DNA of 64,000 nucleotides from DATMRF01 sp035566435 (GTDB taxonomy: Bacteria; Verrucomicrobiota; Verrucomicrobiia; Limisphaerales; UBA8199): the NCBI GenBank assembly GCA_035566435.1, contig DATMRF010000105.1:1-64000 (forward strand). The letters are read 5' to 3'. Below, piece by piece: positions 23,255 to 31,513 of the stretch; position 1 is the first letter of the stretch; each line of letters starts with the position of its first letter. A program made the position numbers and the translations under genes. The notes beneath the pieces were generated by a model. That model saw only the letters and a list, made by a program, of their open reading frames with translations. It was not told the DNA's origin and searched no databases.

Positions 23255-25981
23255 TTGAGTGACAAAGTGAAAGCACCGAAGAAGGAAAGCAGGCCGGCAC
23301 CGCCGGAGCTCCATGTGCTGCCCGAGCCGAACGCCGCGCCCGAGGACAAGCTGCTGGAGTCCCTGGAATCCGTGGTGGAGCATACCCTCAAAGGCCAGGC
23401 GCCGGGGCAGACGACGCGTTTTCTGGCCAACCTGACCGAACGTTTGCGTGCAGAAGGCGTAGAGGCGCCCCGTGTCGTCAGCACGCCGTACCTTAACACG
23501 ATCCCTGCCGATAAAGAGGCGCCGTTCCCCGGCGACTGGGAAATGGAACGGCGCATCAAGAGTTACGTTCGCTGGAACGCCATGGCCATGGTGGTGAACG
23601 CCAACCGGGCTCATAGCGGTCTGGGTGGACACATCTCGACTTACGCCTCCGCCGCGACCTTGTACGAGGTTGCTTTCAATCATTTTTTGCGCGCGCGCAC
23701 CGAGGCGTTTCCGGGCGACATGGTGTATTTTCAGGGTCACGCCACCCCCGGCATTTATGCGCGCGCCTTCCTCGAAGGCCGGCTCGATGAGCACCACTTG
23801 CAGAATTTCCGCCAGGAGCTCTCCGAGGGCGGCGGCCTCTCCTCGTATCCCCATCCTTACCTGATGCCGGATTTCTGGCAGTTCCCGACCGTCTCGATGG
23901 GACTCGGTCCGCTGCTCTCGATTTACCAGGCGCGCTTCAATCGCTACCTCCAGGCGCGCGGCCTGCTCACTGGCGAGGAGCCGAAGGTCTGGGCTTTTCT
24001 CGGCGACGGCGAAACCGACGAGCCCGAGACCCTCGGGTCCATCACGCTCGCCTCGCGCGAGAACCTCGACAACCTCATCTGGGTTATCAACTGCAACCTG
24101 CAGCGGCTCGACGGCCCGGTCCGCGGCAACGGCAAGATCATCCAGGAACTCGAGGCGGCATTCCAGGGTGCCGGCTGGAATGTCATCAAAGTCATTTGGG
24201 GGTCGAACTGGGACAAGCTGCTGGGGGCCGACAAGAGCGGGCTGCTGCTCAAACGGATGGAAGAAGCGGTCGATGGCGATTACCAAAAGTACTCCGTCGA
24301 ACCCGGCAGCTACACCCGGAGACATTTCTTCGGCAAGTATCCTGAGCTGCTGGAGTTGGTGAACCACCTGACCGACGAGCAGATTCACAAACTGCTTCGC
24401 GGCGGACACGACTCGCGCAAGGTTTATGCGGCGTACAAGGCGGCCGTCGAGCACAGAGGCCGGCCCACGGTGATCCTCGCGAAGACAGTCAAGGGCTACG
24501 GCCTCGGGGAAGCCGGCGAAGGCCGCAACATCACGCACCAGCAAAAGAGGCTGAACGAAAAAGAGCTGCGCGAATTCCGCGCCCGCTTTGGCGTGCCGAT
24601 TAGCGACGAGGAAATCGCCGAAACGCCGTTCTTCCGCCCTCGCCCCGAGAGCCGCGAGCGGCAATACCTGCTGGGCCGGCGAAAAAAGCTCGGCGGCTTC
24701 CTGCCGCGGCGCGTAACCGAAGCCCAGCCGCTGGAGGTGCCGAAGCTGGATTTGTTCGCCGAGCTGTTGAAGGGCTCGGCCAAAATGGAGATGTCCACCA
24801 CGATGGGCTTCGTGCGTCTGGTGAGCCTGCTCGTGCGCAACAGAACCATTGGCCGCCAGATCGTTCCCATCATTCCAGACGAAGCCCGGACTTTCGGCCT
24901 CGACGCGCTGTTCCGCGAGATCGGCATCTACTCTTCCAAGGGACAGCTTTACGAGCCTGTCGATAGCAAGTCGCTGCTCTATTACAATGAGGCAAAAGAC
25001 GGCCAGATTCTCGAAGAGGGAATCACTGAAGCCGGTTCGATGGCCTCGTTCGTCGCAGCCGGCACCGCCTATTCGACCGTCGGCAAACATATGGTGCCGT
25101 TTTACGTCTACTATTCGATGTTCGGCTTCCAGCGCATCGGGGATTTGATTTGGCTGGCAGGGGACATCCGGGCGAAAGGATTTCTCCTCGGCGCTACGTC
25201 GGGCCGGACCACGCTCAACGGCGAGGGCTTGCAACACCAGGACGGGCACAGCCTCATCCTCTCGAGCACCATCCCGACGCTGGCGACCTACGACCCAGCC
25301 TTCACCTACGAAGTGGCGGTCATTATCGCCGATGGCATGCGCCGCATGTATGTCGAAGGGGAGAACCGCTTCTACTACCTCACGCTCTATAACGAGAACT
25401 ACCCAATGCCGCCGATGCCGGAGGGAGTTGAGGAGGGGCTGCTGAAGGGCCTGTACAAATTCAAGCCCGGGCCGGAGAAAGCCAGGCTCAAAGCGCACAT
25501 TTTCGGCAGCGGGCCTATCATCCGCGAGGCCCTGCGCGCCCAGGAAATTCTCGCCGAACGCTACGACGTCTCCGCCGATGTCTGGAGCGCCACCAGCTAC
25601 AAATTGCTGCGCAACGATGCCCTGCGCGCCACCCGTTGGAACATGCTGCACCCGGCCGCCGCGCCGAGGAAGTCCTACGTGACAGAATTGCTCGAGAAAG
25701 AAACCGGCGTGTTCGTCGCGGTTTCCGACAACATGAAGATGGTGCCGGATCAAGTTGCGCCGTGGGTGCCGGGCGGTTTAACGACCCTGGGCACCGATGG
25801 CTTTGGCCGCAGCGACACCCGCGAGCGCCTCCGCCGATTCTTCGAAGTGGACGCCGAGTTGACGGTCATCGCCACGCTCACCGCCCTAGCCGAAAAGGGA
25901 CAGGTGGAGAAAAGCGTCGTCGCCAAGGCGATTAAAGAGCTCGACGTGGACCCGGACAAAGCCTTTCCGGAGCTGATCTGA
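23255..25981 (+). CDS. aceE: Pyruvate dehydrogenase E1, homodimeric type
   Basis: The 908-residue AceE-type E1 decarboxylates pyruvate with thiamine diphosphate and passes the acetyl group to the lipoyl E2. The TPP motif GDGETDEPE starts near residue 250 and runs to NLQRLDGPV. GGHISTYASAATLYEV and FQGHATPGIYARA are typical of the family. Length matches the E. coli enzyme (887). No ATG suits the N-terminus; TTG at 23255 preserves the conserved region NTIPADKEAPFPG. It is the first gene of aceE-aceF-(four-helix protein)-lpd, with a possible attenuator in its leader. Confidence 0.95.
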   Translation: MSDKVKAPKKESRPAPPELHVLPEPNAAPEDKLLESLESVVEHTLKGQAPGQTTRFLANLTERLRAEGVEAPRVVSTPYLNTIPADKEAPFPGDWEMERRIKSYVRWNAMAMVVNANRAHSGLGGHISTYASAATLYEVAFNHFLRARTEAFPGDMVYFQGHATPGIYARAFLEGRLDEHHLQNFRQELSEGGGLSSYPHPYLMPDFWQFPTVSMGLGPLLSIYQARFNRYLQARGLLTGEEPKVWAFLGDGETDEPETLGSITLASRENLDNLIWVINCNLQRLDGPVRGNGKIIQELEAAFQGAGWNVIKVIWGSNWDKLLGADKSGLLLKRMEEAVDGDYQKYSVEPGSYTRRHFFGKYPELLELVNHLTDEQIHKLLRGGHDSRKVYAAYKAAVEHRGRPTVILAKTVKGYGLGEAGEGRNITHQQKRLNEKELREFRARFGVPISDEEIAETPFFRPRPESRERQYLLGRRKKLGGFLPRRVTEAQPLEVPKLDLFAELLKGSAKMEMSTTMGFVRLVSLLVRNRTIGRQIVPIIPDEARTFGLDALFREIGIYSSKGQLYEPVDSKSLLYYNEAKDGQILEEGITEAGSMASFVAAGTAYSTVGKHMVPFYVYYSMFGFQRIGDLIWLAGDIRAKGFLLGATSGRTTLNGEGLQHQDGHSLILSSTIPTLATYDPAFTYEVAVIIADGMRRMYVEGENRFYYLTLYNENYPMPPMPEGVEEGLLKGLYKFKPGPEKARLKAHIFGSGPIIREALRAQEILAERYDVSADVWSATSYKLLRNDALRATRWNMLHPAAAPRKSYVTELLEKETGVFVAVSDNMKMVPDQVAPWVPGGLTTLGTDGFGRSDTRERLRRFFEVDAELTVIATLTALAEKGQVEKSVVAKAIKELDVDPDKAFPELI

Positions 25982-26032
25982 GCAGAGAAGTCTCGCGCCT
26001 TGGGTTGCGCGGCAATTCACGAAACTTTCAAT

Positions 26033-27337
26033 ATGGACCTGAAACTTCCGCATCTTGGCGAAGGCGCCGATTCGGGCACAGTGGTTAACCTGTTTGTCAA
26101 GGAGGGCGACTCCGTCGCCAAGGACCAGCCCATCCTGGAGCTGGAAAACGAAAAAGCCGTCGCTACGATTCCCTCCACCGGCGCCGGCACCGTGGCCAAA
26201 ATATTTGTCAAGGCCGGTGAAAAAATCAGCGTCGGCCAGCGTATCCTCTCATTAACCGAAAGCGGGACAACTCCGTCCTCGTCATCGCCAAGAGCGAAAG
26301 CGGAACCGGCGCCGAAAGCCAAAATGCCCGAGCCGGAGCCGTCGGACGTTACGGTTGAACCCGAGGAGGCCGGGCCCGGAGTCGCTTCGACAGAGCCCAG
26401 GCCGGGCCTGGCGGTCGCGGCTGCGCCGTCGATCCGCAAACTGGCCAGGGATTTGGGCCTCGACCTTACCAAAGTGCGCGGCAGCGCTCGCGGCGGCCGC
26501 ATCGTGCTCGAGGACGTGCGGGCTTACGTCCAGCGGCTGCAAAGACTGGCCGCCGAGCCCAGGACCGCCGCGGCAGCGGGTGCGGTGGCCGTACCTTCCA
26601 AACCAGCGCCGGAACCAATCGATTCTTCAAAATGGGGCCCGGTTTCTAAAAAACCGATTTCACCGCTGCGCCAGGTGATCGCTCGCCGCATGCTCGAGAA
26701 CTGGAACGCAGTCCCCCATGTCACGCAGTTTGACGAGGCCGACATTACGAACTTAAACGCGCTGCGGAAGAAATACGCGCCTGCTTACGAGCGAAGGGGG
26801 GCTCGTCTCACGTTGACCTCTTTCGCGCTCAAAGCGGTCGTCGAAGCTCTCAAGAAACATCCCGTGTTCAACTCCAGCCTCGATGAGGCGGCGCAGGAAC
26901 TCGTCCTCAAGGAGTACTACCATATCGGTGTGGCGGTGGATACCGAGGCTGGCCTGATCGTCCCGGTGATCCGTGACGTGGACAAGAAGAACCTGTTCGA
27001 GCTGTCGAAGGAATTGGAGGAGTTGGCTAAGAAGGCGCGGGACCGCAAAGTTTCCGCCGAGGAACTCAAAGGCGGCACGTTTACGATCTCGAATCAGGGA
27101 GGGATTGGCGGCGCGCATTTCACGCCAATCGTCAACAAGCCGGAAGTCGCCATCCTGGGTTTGGGCCGAGGCGGGCTGAAACCCGTCGTCCGTGAAGACA
27201 AGATCGAGCCGAGGCTGATGATGCCGATGGGGCTGTCCTACGACCACCGCGTGATCGACGGCGGTGCCGCCGCGCGGTTCATTGTGGAGCTGGTGCAGGA
27301 GTTTGAGGGGTTCGAGGAGGAGGGGCTGTGCATCTGA
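26033..27337 (+). CDS. aceF: Dihydrolipoamide acetyltransferase E2
   Basis: The 434-residue protein has one lipoyl domain (1-78, lipoyl-lysine K41 in ENEKAVA), a flexible alanine/proline linker and an E1/E3-binding domain (about 130-165: PSIRKLARDLGLDL, GRIVLEDV). The acetyltransferase core (about 205-434) ends in SYDHRVIDG, with H405 and D409 of the active site. I chose the ATG at 26033, immediately before the lipoyl domain; TTG at 26000 would only add a non-family leader. It is lipoylated, probably with help from the adjacent ligase. Confidence 0.95.
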   Translation: MDLKLPHLGEGADSGTVVNLFVKEGDSVAKDQPILELENEKAVATIPSTGAGTVAKIFVKAGEKISVGQRILSLTESGTTPSSSSPRAKAEPAPKAKMPEPEPSDVTVEPEEAGPGVASTEPRPGLAVAAAPSIRKLARDLGLDLTKVRGSARGGRIVLEDVRAYVQRLQRLAAEPRTAAAAGAVAVPSKPAPEPIDSSKWGPVSKKPISPLRQVIARRMLENWNAVPHVTQFDEADITNLNALRKKYAPAYERRGARLTLTSFALKAVVEALKKHPVFNSSLDEAAQELVLKEYYHIGVAVDTEAGLIVPVIRDVDKKNLFELSKELEELAKKARDRKVSAEELKGGTFTISNQGGIGGAHFTPIVNKPEVAILGLGRGGLKPVVREDKIEPRLMMPMGLSYDHRVIDGGAAARFIVELVQEFEGFEEEGLCI

Positions 27338-27353
27338 TCATCCTCCTAATCGA

Positions 27354-27887
27354 ATGAACACTGCGAATCCCGACGACTCGAGCACCGCCCCCACTCATCC
27401 TGGCCCAACAAGGATTCTGTTCGACCATGAAAAGCTTCACGTTTACCAGTTGTTGCTGCGATTCATCACGTGGGTGACGCCGCTGATAGAGGAGACCAAG
27501 AAGGTCGCTGCGGGGAAGACCCGCGAGGTTTGCGATCAGCTTGACCGAGCCAGCCTCTCTGCCCTGCTGAATACGGCGGAGGGAAACGGCAAACGCCGCG
27601 GGCAGGTACGTGCAAAATACTTTGATGACGCTCGTGGGTCGGCCACGGAATGCGCAGCCTGCCTGGACGCCCTGGTCGCAAAGAGGGTGTTCACGCTGGA
27701 CCGAATCTTCGAGGGAAAAGCCATGTTGGTACCCATCGTCTCCATGCTTTGCGGTCTGGTCGACCGATTCGACAAGAACGGAGATGTGTTTCATGAAGAT
27801 TCAGTTGAATATCAAGTTGGGTACGACCCGATCCCGGAACCGAGGAAGAGGATGAGAATGAGGAAGAGGAAGAACAAAGCTGATTAG
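27354..27887 (+). CDS. Four-helix-bundle protein (23S rRNA intervening-sequence type)
   Basis: The 177-residue protein resembles the S23/IVP four-helix-bundle family first seen in rRNA intervening sequences: HEKLHVYQLLLRFITWV, QLDRASLSALLNTAEGNGKR and KYFDDARGSATECAACLD. The C-terminal tail is a low-complexity run (KRMRMRKRKNK) encoded by repeated GAGGAAGAG-like triplets. It is wedged between aceF and lpd (16 bases after aceF, 2 before lpd), where it has no expected role in pyruvate oxidation. It looks like a recently inserted passenger carried on the operon's transcript. Confidence 0.85.
   Translation: MNTANPDDSSTAPTHPGPTRILFDHEKLHVYQLLLRFITWVTPLIEETKKVAAGKTREVCDQLDRASLSALLNTAEGNGKRRGQVRAKYFDDARGSATECAACLDALVAKRVFTLDRIFEGKAMLVPIVSMLCGLVDRFDKNGDVFHEDSVEYQVGYDPIPEPRKRMRMRKRKNKAD
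27842..27875. repeat. Low-complexity GAGGAAGAGGATGAG tract
   Basis: This purine-only tract codes the tail of the four-helix-bundle protein. An inverted, closely similar tract lies at 29402-29439 on the far side of lpd. Confidence 0.6.
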
Positions 27888-27889
27888 TT

Positions 27890-29308
27890 ATGGAATCGAC
27901 CAAAACCGAAATCGTTGTCGTTGGCGCCGGCCCGGGCGGGTACGCCGCGGCTTTTTACGCGGCCGACCTTGGCAAGAAAGTCATCCTCGTCGAGCGCGAG
28001 CAGCGGCTTGGCGGGGTGTGCCTGAACCGCGGTTGCATCCCTTCAAAAGCGTTGCTGTACGCCGCTCATACGATCAACGCGGCGCGCGAATCCGAGCATC
28101 GCGGCATCACCTTTGCCGCGCCGACCATCGACGTGGCCAAGCTGAGAACGTGGAAAGAGTCGATCCTGTCGCGCCTGTCGAGCGGCATTGCTCAGTTGGC
28201 GAAAATGCGGGGCGTGCAGGTCATGGCCGGCCGCGGCTACTTTGAAGACTCGCGCAGCCTGCGCGTTGAGTCCGCCCAGGGCCAGCAGTTCATCCAGTAT
28301 GACAAGGCCATCATCGCGGTCGGCTCAAAGTCCGCAATGCCCAAAGCCTTCGATCTGGGCAATCCAAGGATCATGACCTCGCGTGAGGCACTCGAAGTTG
28401 AGGACATCCCCGAAACCCTTCTAGTCATCGGCGGCGGCTACATCGGCATGGAGCTGGGAACAGTTTATGCGTCGCTCGGGAGCAAGGTTGTGCTGGTCGA
28501 GGCGCTGGATACGATTCTGGCCGGCGCGGACCCTGATCTAGCTCGGCCCGTACTTGCCTACGCCAGGAAGTCGTTCAAGGAGGTCCGCCTCAAGACCAAG
28601 GTCGGCAAGATGTCCACCAGCGGCAAGCAGATCAAAGTCGAGTTCGACATGGACGGCCAGAAGAAGGAAGAGCTCTACGATCGCGTCCTCGTCGCCGTCG
28701 GCCGCTCGCCCAACGCGGACGACCTCGGCCTGGAAAACACCAAGGTCTCCTTCGACGAGAAAGGTTTCATCCACGTCGATGAAAAGCAGCAAACGACCGA
28801 CCCGGCGATTTACGCGATCGGCGACATCGCCGGCGGCGTCTTGCTCGCGCACAAGGCTTCCAAGGAAGCGCGGATCGCCGTCGAGGTCATTGTCGGCGAA
28901 GACAGCGCCTTTGCGGATATCACGATCCCCGCAGTGGTCTTCACGGACCCGGAGCTGGCCTGGTGCGGCCTCACCGAGTCTGAAGCGAAGGCGAAAGGGC
29001 TCGAAGTGAAAGTGGCAAAGTTTCCGTGGGCGGCGTCGGGCCGCGCGCTGTCGTTCGACCGCCCGGACGGCCTGACCAAATTGATCATCGAGCCGGACAG
29101 CGAACGAATTCTTGGCGTGGGCATTGTCGGCACCGGCGCGGGCGAGCTGATCTCCGAGGGCGTGCTCGCAGTGGAAATGGGCGCAACCGCCAAGGACCTC
29201 GCGCTGGCCGTCCATCCGCATCCGACCCTTTCGGAAACTTTGATGGAAGCCGCCGAAGCTTTCTACGGTCACGCGACCCACACCATGTCGAAAAAGAGGG
29301 CCGAATAG
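27890..29308 (+). CDS. lpd: Dihydrolipoyl dehydrogenase E3
   Basis: The 472-residue flavoenzyme reoxidises the dihydrolipoyl arm of E2 with NAD+. An FAD-binding GAGPGGYAAAFYA start and the redox disulfide C44/C49 (GGVCLNRGCIPSK) are visible. The NAD-binding domain has VIGGGYIGMELG. YAIGDIAGG and a C-terminal HPHPTLSE catalytic dyad complete the family pattern. It is the last gene of the pyruvate dehydrogenase operon. One E3 can also serve 2-oxoglutarate dehydrogenase. Confidence 0.96.
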   Translation: MESTKTEIVVVGAGPGGYAAAFYAADLGKKVILVEREQRLGGVCLNRGCIPSKALLYAAHTINAARESEHRGITFAAPTIDVAKLRTWKESILSRLSSGIAQLAKMRGVQVMAGRGYFEDSRSLRVESAQGQQFIQYDKAIIAVGSKSAMPKAFDLGNPRIMTSREALEVEDIPETLLVIGGGYIGMELGTVYASLGSKVVLVEALDTILAGADPDLARPVLAYARKSFKEVRLKTKVGKMSTSGKQIKVEFDMDGQKKEELYDRVLVAVGRSPNADDLGLENTKVSFDEKGFIHVDEKQQTTDPAIYAIGDIAGGVLLAHKASKEARIAVEVIVGEDSAFADITIPAVVFTDPELAWCGLTESEAKAKGLEVKVAKFPWAASGRALSFDRPDGLTKLIIEPDSERILGVGIVGTGAGELISEGVLAVEMGATAKDLALAVHPHPTLSETLMEAAEAFYGHATHTMSKKRAE

Positions 29309-29310
29309 AG

Positions 29311-29439
29311 ACTGTAATCGTCCTTGTTCTCTTCGTCGTAATCGTAATCGATCCGCGCAACACTTTCCCGGTGCCGGATTACGTTCCACGTCCGTCGCCA
29401 TGTCATCCTCTTCCTCTTTCTCTTCCTCATCCTCCTTTG
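29311..29439. repeat. Low-complexity tracts downstream of lpd
   Basis: Antisense reading of 29311-29352 gives GATTACGATTACGACGAAG-type sequence, and of 29402-29439 gives GAGGATGAGGAAGAG. Both resemble the acidic or basic tails of four-helix-bundle genes, and the second is an inverted copy of the tract at 27842. A relic of such a gene on the minus strand is possible. 29440-29597 shows nothing coding. Confidence 0.5.
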
Positions 29440-29597
29440 CCGCGCCGAAGCTTCGCGTTAAGGCGGGTCCTTGGAATCGACCTGCATATAGGCGTCCTGC
29501 CACTCGCCACCCGTCACCAAATCTTAAGTGTTGAAATCGACCCCGGGCGGGGTAGTATTTCCTCGTGCCTGTTCCTGCGGGAGCGGGCGCAATGGTT

Positions 29598-29674
29598 CGG
29601 GGCGTAGCGTAGCTTGGTAGCGCGTCTGAATGGGGTTCAGAAGGTCGTGAGTTCAAATCTCACCGCCCCGACCA
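29598..29674 (+). tRNA. tRNA-Pro (anticodon GGG)
   Basis: A 77-base cloverleaf. Acceptor CGGGGCG pairs with CGCCCCG followed by discriminator A and an encoded CCA. The D stem is GCGT/GCGC. The anticodon arm is TCTGA-ATGGGGT-TCAGA, giving anticodon GGG for proline. The T arm GTGAG-TTCAAAT-CTCAC is intact. Confidence 0.96.
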
Positions 29675-30183
29675 TTTTCTTCGAAGGCGGCTTGCCGGTT
29701 CAGGCACGCTCGATTCACCACGCGCAGGTTCTCTAATTGTATCCATTAATGGAGAGGCATAGGAGTGGGGGCCCCGGATGAGAGGCCAAGACCATCGTTG
29801 CACCGCTGCGCGGTGCATGCCGCTGTCCGGTTCAGAAGACGTTTGTCCCACGCCCGCCAGGGATCGAGTCATCAATTCGATCTTGACATCATCGCGAAAA
29901 CCCCCATGCTGCCGCTTATGAAGGGTCGGTTGGATTTCGCACCCTGCGGACCAGGCTCCGGCTCCCACTGCGGGCTGCTTTTGAAACCAGGAATTAATTC
30001 CCAGTTTGTCGGCCAATGTTAGCACAGCAGGAATTGTTTCCTGGTACAAGTATAGATCGCCAATAGCCAATAGTATGCGAGCGCAGCGAGCCAAACTGAA
30101 GTCCCGGAGGGACGGTATGATAATAGCCCTGGGCAACCCCGAAGGCTTTCGGGGCGCCCGGGGTTACGAACGTAAAATGATCT

Positions 30184-30246
30184 CCTCTTTTTTTCCTTCT
30201 GGTTTGGCGCGCTGGAGGCGCGCCAAACCAGAAGGAAAAAAAGAGG
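30184..30246. repeat. Perfect 29-bp inverted repeat with 5-base loop
   Basis: The left arm 30184-30212 (CCTCTTTTTTTCC... GCGCGC) is exactly complementary to 30218-30246; the loop is TGGAG. The outer pyrimidine/purine ends give T-runs and A-runs on both strands, so the transcript would form a very stable hairpin in either direction. Confidence 0.95.
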
Positions 30247-30267
30247 TTGGGTGGGGTGGCTTTTTAC

Positions 30268-30299
30268 CCAGGGCGGCGGCCGCGGCGGCCTTGCCCTGG
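30268..30299. repeat. CCAGGGC...GCCCTGG GC-rich element
   Basis: 7-bp arms enclose a GGCGGCCGCGGCGGCC core that is itself nearly palindromic. It is probably a dispersed repeat; no T-tract follows. Confidence 0.6.
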
Positions 30300-30333
30300 C
30301 CACTATCAGGCTGCCCCTCCGGGGCGTCGCAAA

Positions 30334-30459
30334 GGCGAACAATTTGCTGGAGCTAAACCGCCGCCTGGCCTCTCCACTCCATGCGGGGCAGCAGTTCGGA
30401 TGTGCTGTTAACGCCGGGGCTTGTGCTTTTGGCGGCGGTCGCTCAGCAAAGCGTTAGTC
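30334..30459 (+). mobile_element. attC-like recombination site upstream of the first cassette gene
   Basis: Outer boxes GGCGAAC (30334-30340) and GTTAGTC (30453-30459) pair at 5 of 7 positions. Inner arms TTTGCTG-g-AGC (30343-30353) pair with GCT-CAGCAAA (30441-30450), leaving one extrahelical G. A second stem ACCGCCGCC/GGCGGCGGT (30357-30365, 30431-30439) follows. Paired R and L boxes, one bulged base on the 5' arm and a variable loop are the architecture of integron attC sites. The R' box departs from GTTRRRY by one base. Confidence 0.6.
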
Positions 30460-30472
30460 GGCAGAACACGCT

Positions 30473-30841
30473 ATGCAAAAACTACGCTCGGTTCATTTGT
30501 ATCTCGGGTGCATCTTCGCGCCGCTGCTCTTGTTCTTCGCGGTATCGGGCATCTGGCAGACACTTGGTTATCAGCCGGAGTTCCTGCACAAGCTCTCCAG
30601 TATTCACACTCAGGCACGATGGAAGGAGGGCGGTGAGTTGGGAAGCTTTCCTCTCCGAATGTTTGTGATTGTCATGGCCGTGAGCTTCATTGTCACCACC
30701 ATTCTTGGTGTCATCATGGCGATTAAATTCGGTCGGAATCGCAAGGCAGCATTTTACTGCCTGGCGTTGGGGCTCGCGATCCCGGCCGTGTTGGTGTTGT
30801 TCCGGATGGTAGCCCCCCATCATTCAATTTTAATCCGATGA
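30473..30841 (+). CDS. PepSY-associated transmembrane-like protein (cassette gene)
   Basis: The 122-residue protein has three to four hydrophobic helices. The opening VHLYLGCIFAPLLLFFAVSGIWQTL resembles the first helix of PepSY-associated TM proteins, which sit with iron- or copper-related systems, but the PepSY domain itself is missing. The ATG lies 14 bases after a putative attC R' box, a normal spacing for cassette genes. Function unknown; probably an inner-membrane protein. Confidence 0.7.
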   Translation: MQKLRSVHLYLGCIFAPLLLFFAVSGIWQTLGYQPEFLHKLSSIHTQARWKEGGELGSFPLRMFVIVMAVSFIVTTILGVIMAIKFGRNRKAAFYCLALGLAIPAVLVLFRMVAPHHSILIR

Positions 30842-30902
30842 CCATGGCCCCTCTTGTTTGCATTTTCGTGCCCTTGGCCCCGCGCTGCTCGGGGCGTTAG
30901 AC
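30842..30902 (+). mobile_element. Possible degenerate attC (R' box GTTAGAC)
   Basis: A consensus R' heptamer GTTAGAC (30896-30902) ends the gap after the PepSY-like gene and is preceded by CGGGGC, which can pair with GCCCC at 30847-30851. The 5' R'' partner is not recognisable, so the call depends mainly on position between small cassette-like genes. Confidence 0.35.
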
Positions 30903-30924
30903 CGCTCACAATCAGCTTGCATTT

Positions 30925-31185
30925 ATGACAAATACAATGAGAAAAACCCTGCGCGTGGCGCTCGCAGTTGTGGCGGCGGTCGTGGCCCTAGACTCCCTGT
31001 ATCTGCTCGGCTATCACCGGGGGAGCCAGGATGCATTGGATTGGGAGTTTTCCGCGGTGATCGGAGGCAAAGTAGTACCGGTAGGACATGGATCTACTCT
31101 TCTGCGCTCACGACTGGACTTGAGACCCGCATGCAACGTCAACATGGTTTCAGGGACATTCAGTTCTCCGATCAGGCAGCCATGA
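30925..31185 (+). CDS. Small signal-anchored protein, unknown (cassette-like gene)
   Basis: The 86-residue product has a basic N-terminus, one hydrophobic helix (about residues 8-28) and a polar remainder of about 55 residues with no recognised motif. It begins 22 bases after a GTTAGAC heptamer and ends 9 bases before the next attC-like site, the tight packing expected for an integron cassette. Its last third has odd composition and may be frameshifted relative to an ancestral protein. Confidence 0.5.
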   Translation: MTNTMRKTLRVALAVVAAVVALDSLYLLGYHRGSQDALDWEFSAVIGGKVVPVGHGSTLLRSRLDLRPACNVNMVSGTFSSPIRQP

Positions 31186-31194
31186 AACCCGCCG

Positions 31195-31286
31195 GTTTAA
31201 CCCCAGGACTACACCGGACGCCGGGCGCGCATCTGCCGTCGATTTGTCCGCGCTTAGGCCGACACCGCTGACCTGTTTCGTTGGGC
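31195..31286 (+). mobile_element. attC-like site
   Basis: R'' GTTTAAC (31195-31201) and R' GTTGGGC (31280-31286) both match the integron consensus exactly and can pair through G-T wobbles. CAGG (31204-31207) pairs with CCTG (31272-31275) as an L-box remnant. Size (92 bases) and position between two tiny genes fit. Confidence 0.5.
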
Positions 31287-31298
31287 GTCATCACGCAC

Positions 31299-31511
31299 AT
31301 GAGCGAAAAGCCACAAATCAAATTGTTCAGCTGGAAGAGGGCCGTCCTGATGATCGTACTTGGCGTTGGCGTTGTTTCGTACCGAACTTGCCAGTCTTAC
31401 CAACAGAAGGGGCACCTTAATTCGGTGGATTTCTGGGCTGCTGGGCTTACTATTGCGATGATGCTCGCCATCCTGGCTTTCGTTGGTTGGTGGGCCAACA
31501 GACCAGAGTGA
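31299..31511 (+). CDS. Small two-helix membrane protein, unknown (cassette-like gene)
   Basis: The 70-residue product has a basic segment followed by a helix (about 14-26) and a second helix (about 46-63), ending NRPE. I took the second Met, 13 bases after the attC-like R' box, as the start; an upstream ATG at 31281 overlaps that box. It is followed within two bases by the next small gene, so both may share one cassette. Family not recognised. Confidence 0.55.
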   Translation: MSEKPQIKLFSWKRAVLMIVLGVGVVSYRTCQSYQQKGHLNSVDFWAAGLTIAMMLAILAFVGWWANRPE

Positions 31512-31513
31512 TT

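Larger units (their letters stand above)
29675..30333. other. Gene-poor region rich in palindromic repeats
   Basis: No supported gene. It contains GTCCCGGAGGGAC (30101-30113, found inverted at 54031-54043), CCCCGAAGGCTTTCGGGG (30138-30155), a perfect 29-bp hairpin (30184-30246) and a CCAGGGC/GCCCTGG element (30268-30299). Together these look like an accretion of dispersed elements between tRNA-Pro and the cassette-like array. Confidence 0.6.

Noticed and set aside
23240..25753. 837-codon open frame antisense to aceE
   Set aside because: It mirrors the GC-rich codon bias of aceE, which has full family motifs; the antisense frame shows no recognisable domain.
28538..29656. 372-codon minus-strand frame over lpd and its downstream region
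   Set aside because: Mostly antisense to a clear lpd gene; only the low-complexity segment near 29311-29439 is of interest and is listed as a repeat.
29660..30136. 158-codon minus-strand frame after tRNA-Pro
   Set aside because: Covers repeat DNA and lacks any recognisable motif or ribosome-binding site.
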